Source: Acidimicrobiales bacterium | GTDB lineage: Bacteria > Actinomycetota > Acidimicrobiia > Acidimicrobiales > UBA8592 | Direction: 5' to 3' | Length of the DNA: 64,000 bases | Assembly (NCBI GenBank): GCA_022425805.1 | Contig: JAKMEQ010000089.1 | Location: 1-64,000 of the forward strand | Shown: positions 63,241 to 64,000 of the stretch, piece by piece | How positions within the stretch are numbered: the stretch's first letter is position 1 | How the letters are laid out: each line of letters opens with the position of its first letter | The notes under the pieces: model-generated | What the model was told of the DNA's origin: nothing | Databases searched by the model: none | The model's input: the letters and a program-made list of their open reading frames with translations, nothing else | Translations under genes and position numbers: made by a program

Positions 63241-64000
63241 CGTTCAAATGGGGCGTTCTTAAATCGCTCCTGTAAGACGTTCTTAGTAATTTTTCCAGAG
63301 GGGTTTCGCGGAACCTTCTCTACATTTTCAATTTGTTCTGGTATCGCATTTTTTCTTAGCCCTGTTTGTTCCAAATAATCCCTCATCGTTGTAAGGTCGA
63401 TTGGGTTTTGATTATCAGCAGCGGAAATAATGGCGCAGGCTCGCTCTCCAGTAACGGGATCTGGTAGTCCTATCACGGCAACATCTTTCACCAACGGGTG
63501 CATGAAAAGGAGATCTTCGACTTCTTTCGCAGAGATATTTTCACCGTAGCGAATAATAACGTCTTTCAATCTTCCAGATATTACGACATACCCCTCTGCA
63601 TCCACGATACCAAGGTCACCCGTCCGGAAATAGCCATTTTCATCGAAGGCGTCAGAATCAAGAGAAGAGTCAAGATATCCGAGCATCAACTGTGGCGCTT
63701 TGGCACGGAGCTCTCCTTCTTCTCCCGGACCCGCAATCGTTCCATCTGCTTTGACCGTAATTAGATCGACACCGGGCATGGCTTTTCCTTCTGAAGTTGC
63801 AAGTTTCTCATCGGGGTCTGTGTGTGCTCCCATGGTGAGTATTGGGGCTTCCGTTAACCCCCACCCAGATACGATGCCATTCCCACCAAGTTCTTTTTTA
63901 ACCTCAGCATGCAGAGTGGGAGGTTTCGGAGCACCACCGCCAGGAAAGTTTTTCACATTGGGAAAGAGTTTATTCTCTGGGTTTGCTCGCTGGGCACTGA
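63237..64000 (-). CDS. AMP-binding acyl-CoA ligase, C-terminal part (N-terminus beyond the window)
   Basis: 254 residues visible; the frame is open to base 64000, so the N-terminal half lies outside. GGGAPKPP, GWGLTEAP, GELRAKAPQLMLGY, YFRTGDLG, SGRLKDVIIRYGENIS and the catalytic lysine motif PRNPSGKITKNVL are present, as in fatty-acyl-CoA and related synthetases. It would activate the substrate for the neighbouring thiolase-fold cluster. A GTG at 63956 should not be taken as a start. Confidence 0.92.
   Translation of the reverse strand, partial: SAQRANPENKLFPNVKNFPGGGAPKPPTLHAEVKKELGGNGIVSGWGLTEAPILTMGAHTDPDEKLATSEGKAMPGVDLITVKADGTIAGPGEEGELRAKAPQLMLGYLDSSLDSDAFDENGYFRTGDLGIVDAEGYVVISGRLKDVIIRYGENISAKEVEDLLFMHPLVKDVAVIGLPDPVTGERACAIISAADNQNPIDLTTMRDYLEQTGLRKNAIPEQIENVEKVPRNPSGKITKNVLQERFKNAPFER

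Noticed and set aside
63237-63956. Acyl-CoA ligase as a complete 239-residue protein
   Set aside because: The frame stays open upstream to the window end with family-like sequence, and the catalytic N-terminal domain would be missing.

Overview
The window reads as a chromosomal segment of an actinobacterium, most likely a marine, low-GC member of the class Acidimicrobiia (inference). GC is roughly in the mid-40s percent by eye. Evidence for the lineage: the Ppx/GppA-DUF501 and FtsB-enolase neighbours, a ksgA/ispE/tatD/metG/rsmI block, two tiny basic ribosomal-protein genes resembling the actinobacterial proteins bS22 and bL37, an F420-type LLM oxidoreductase, and many CoA-dependent lipid catabolism genes. 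Both tRNA genes lack an encoded CCA.

Layout. 0-9 kb: a truncated sulfatase, an epoxide-hydrolase-fold protein, a D-aminoacylase-type amidohydrolase, tRNA-Leu, two tandem SDR dehydrogenases, a RecB/Cas4-like Fe-S nuclease, a crotonase lacking both catalytic glutamates, and a GNAT acetyltransferase. 8.8-17.1 kb: a minus-strand cluster of CO-dehydrogenase-type genes (coxS, coxM, then MoxR/CoxD, CoxE, two XdhC-family pieces, a MobA-like cytidylyltransferase, CoxG) running into DUF501 and ppx. The molybdopterin large subunit CoxL is absent, and a plus-strand beta-propeller-like lipoprotein sits inside the cluster. 17.1-35.1 kb: a DrrAB-like ABC exporter, then housekeeping genes (ftsB, eno, mfd, pth, rplY, prs, tRNA-Gln, bS22, ispE, ksgA, an SLT-domain protein, tatD, metG, rsmI, ychF, bL37). 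35.3-37.2 kb: a ferritin-like di-iron protein and its TetR regulator.

37.4-55 kb is the most interesting region. It opens with a lipoprotein in which two complete BMP/PnrA-type nucleoside-binding domains are fused in tandem. Two complete BMP-family ABC transporters follow (each one double-ATPase plus two permeases). Between them lies a short relic of a binding-protein gene, matching the first gene's ribosome site and signal peptide but with a stop codon at the lipobox cysteine. Downstream are a phytanoyl-CoA-dioxygenase-type enzyme, adenosine deaminase, a HAD phosphatase, pseudouridine-5'-phosphate glycosidase, a 5'(3')-deoxyribonucleotidase that seems to start at ATT, uracil phosphoribosyltransferase, a phosphohexo/pentomutase and an adenosine-kinase-like PfkB protein. 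The gene content suggests uptake and dismantling of nucleosides, including modified ones, feeding bases and pentose phosphates into metabolism.

55-64 kb: a 3Fe-4S ferredoxin and its FAD reductase (apparent CTG start), a lipoprotein, two thiolase-fold proteins without the usual nucleophilic cysteine, two DUF35 OB-fold partners without zinc cysteines, a zinc alcohol dehydrogenase, DUF983, an LLM oxidoreductase and a truncated acyl-CoA ligase. This looks like a lipid or steroid side-chain degradation cluster.
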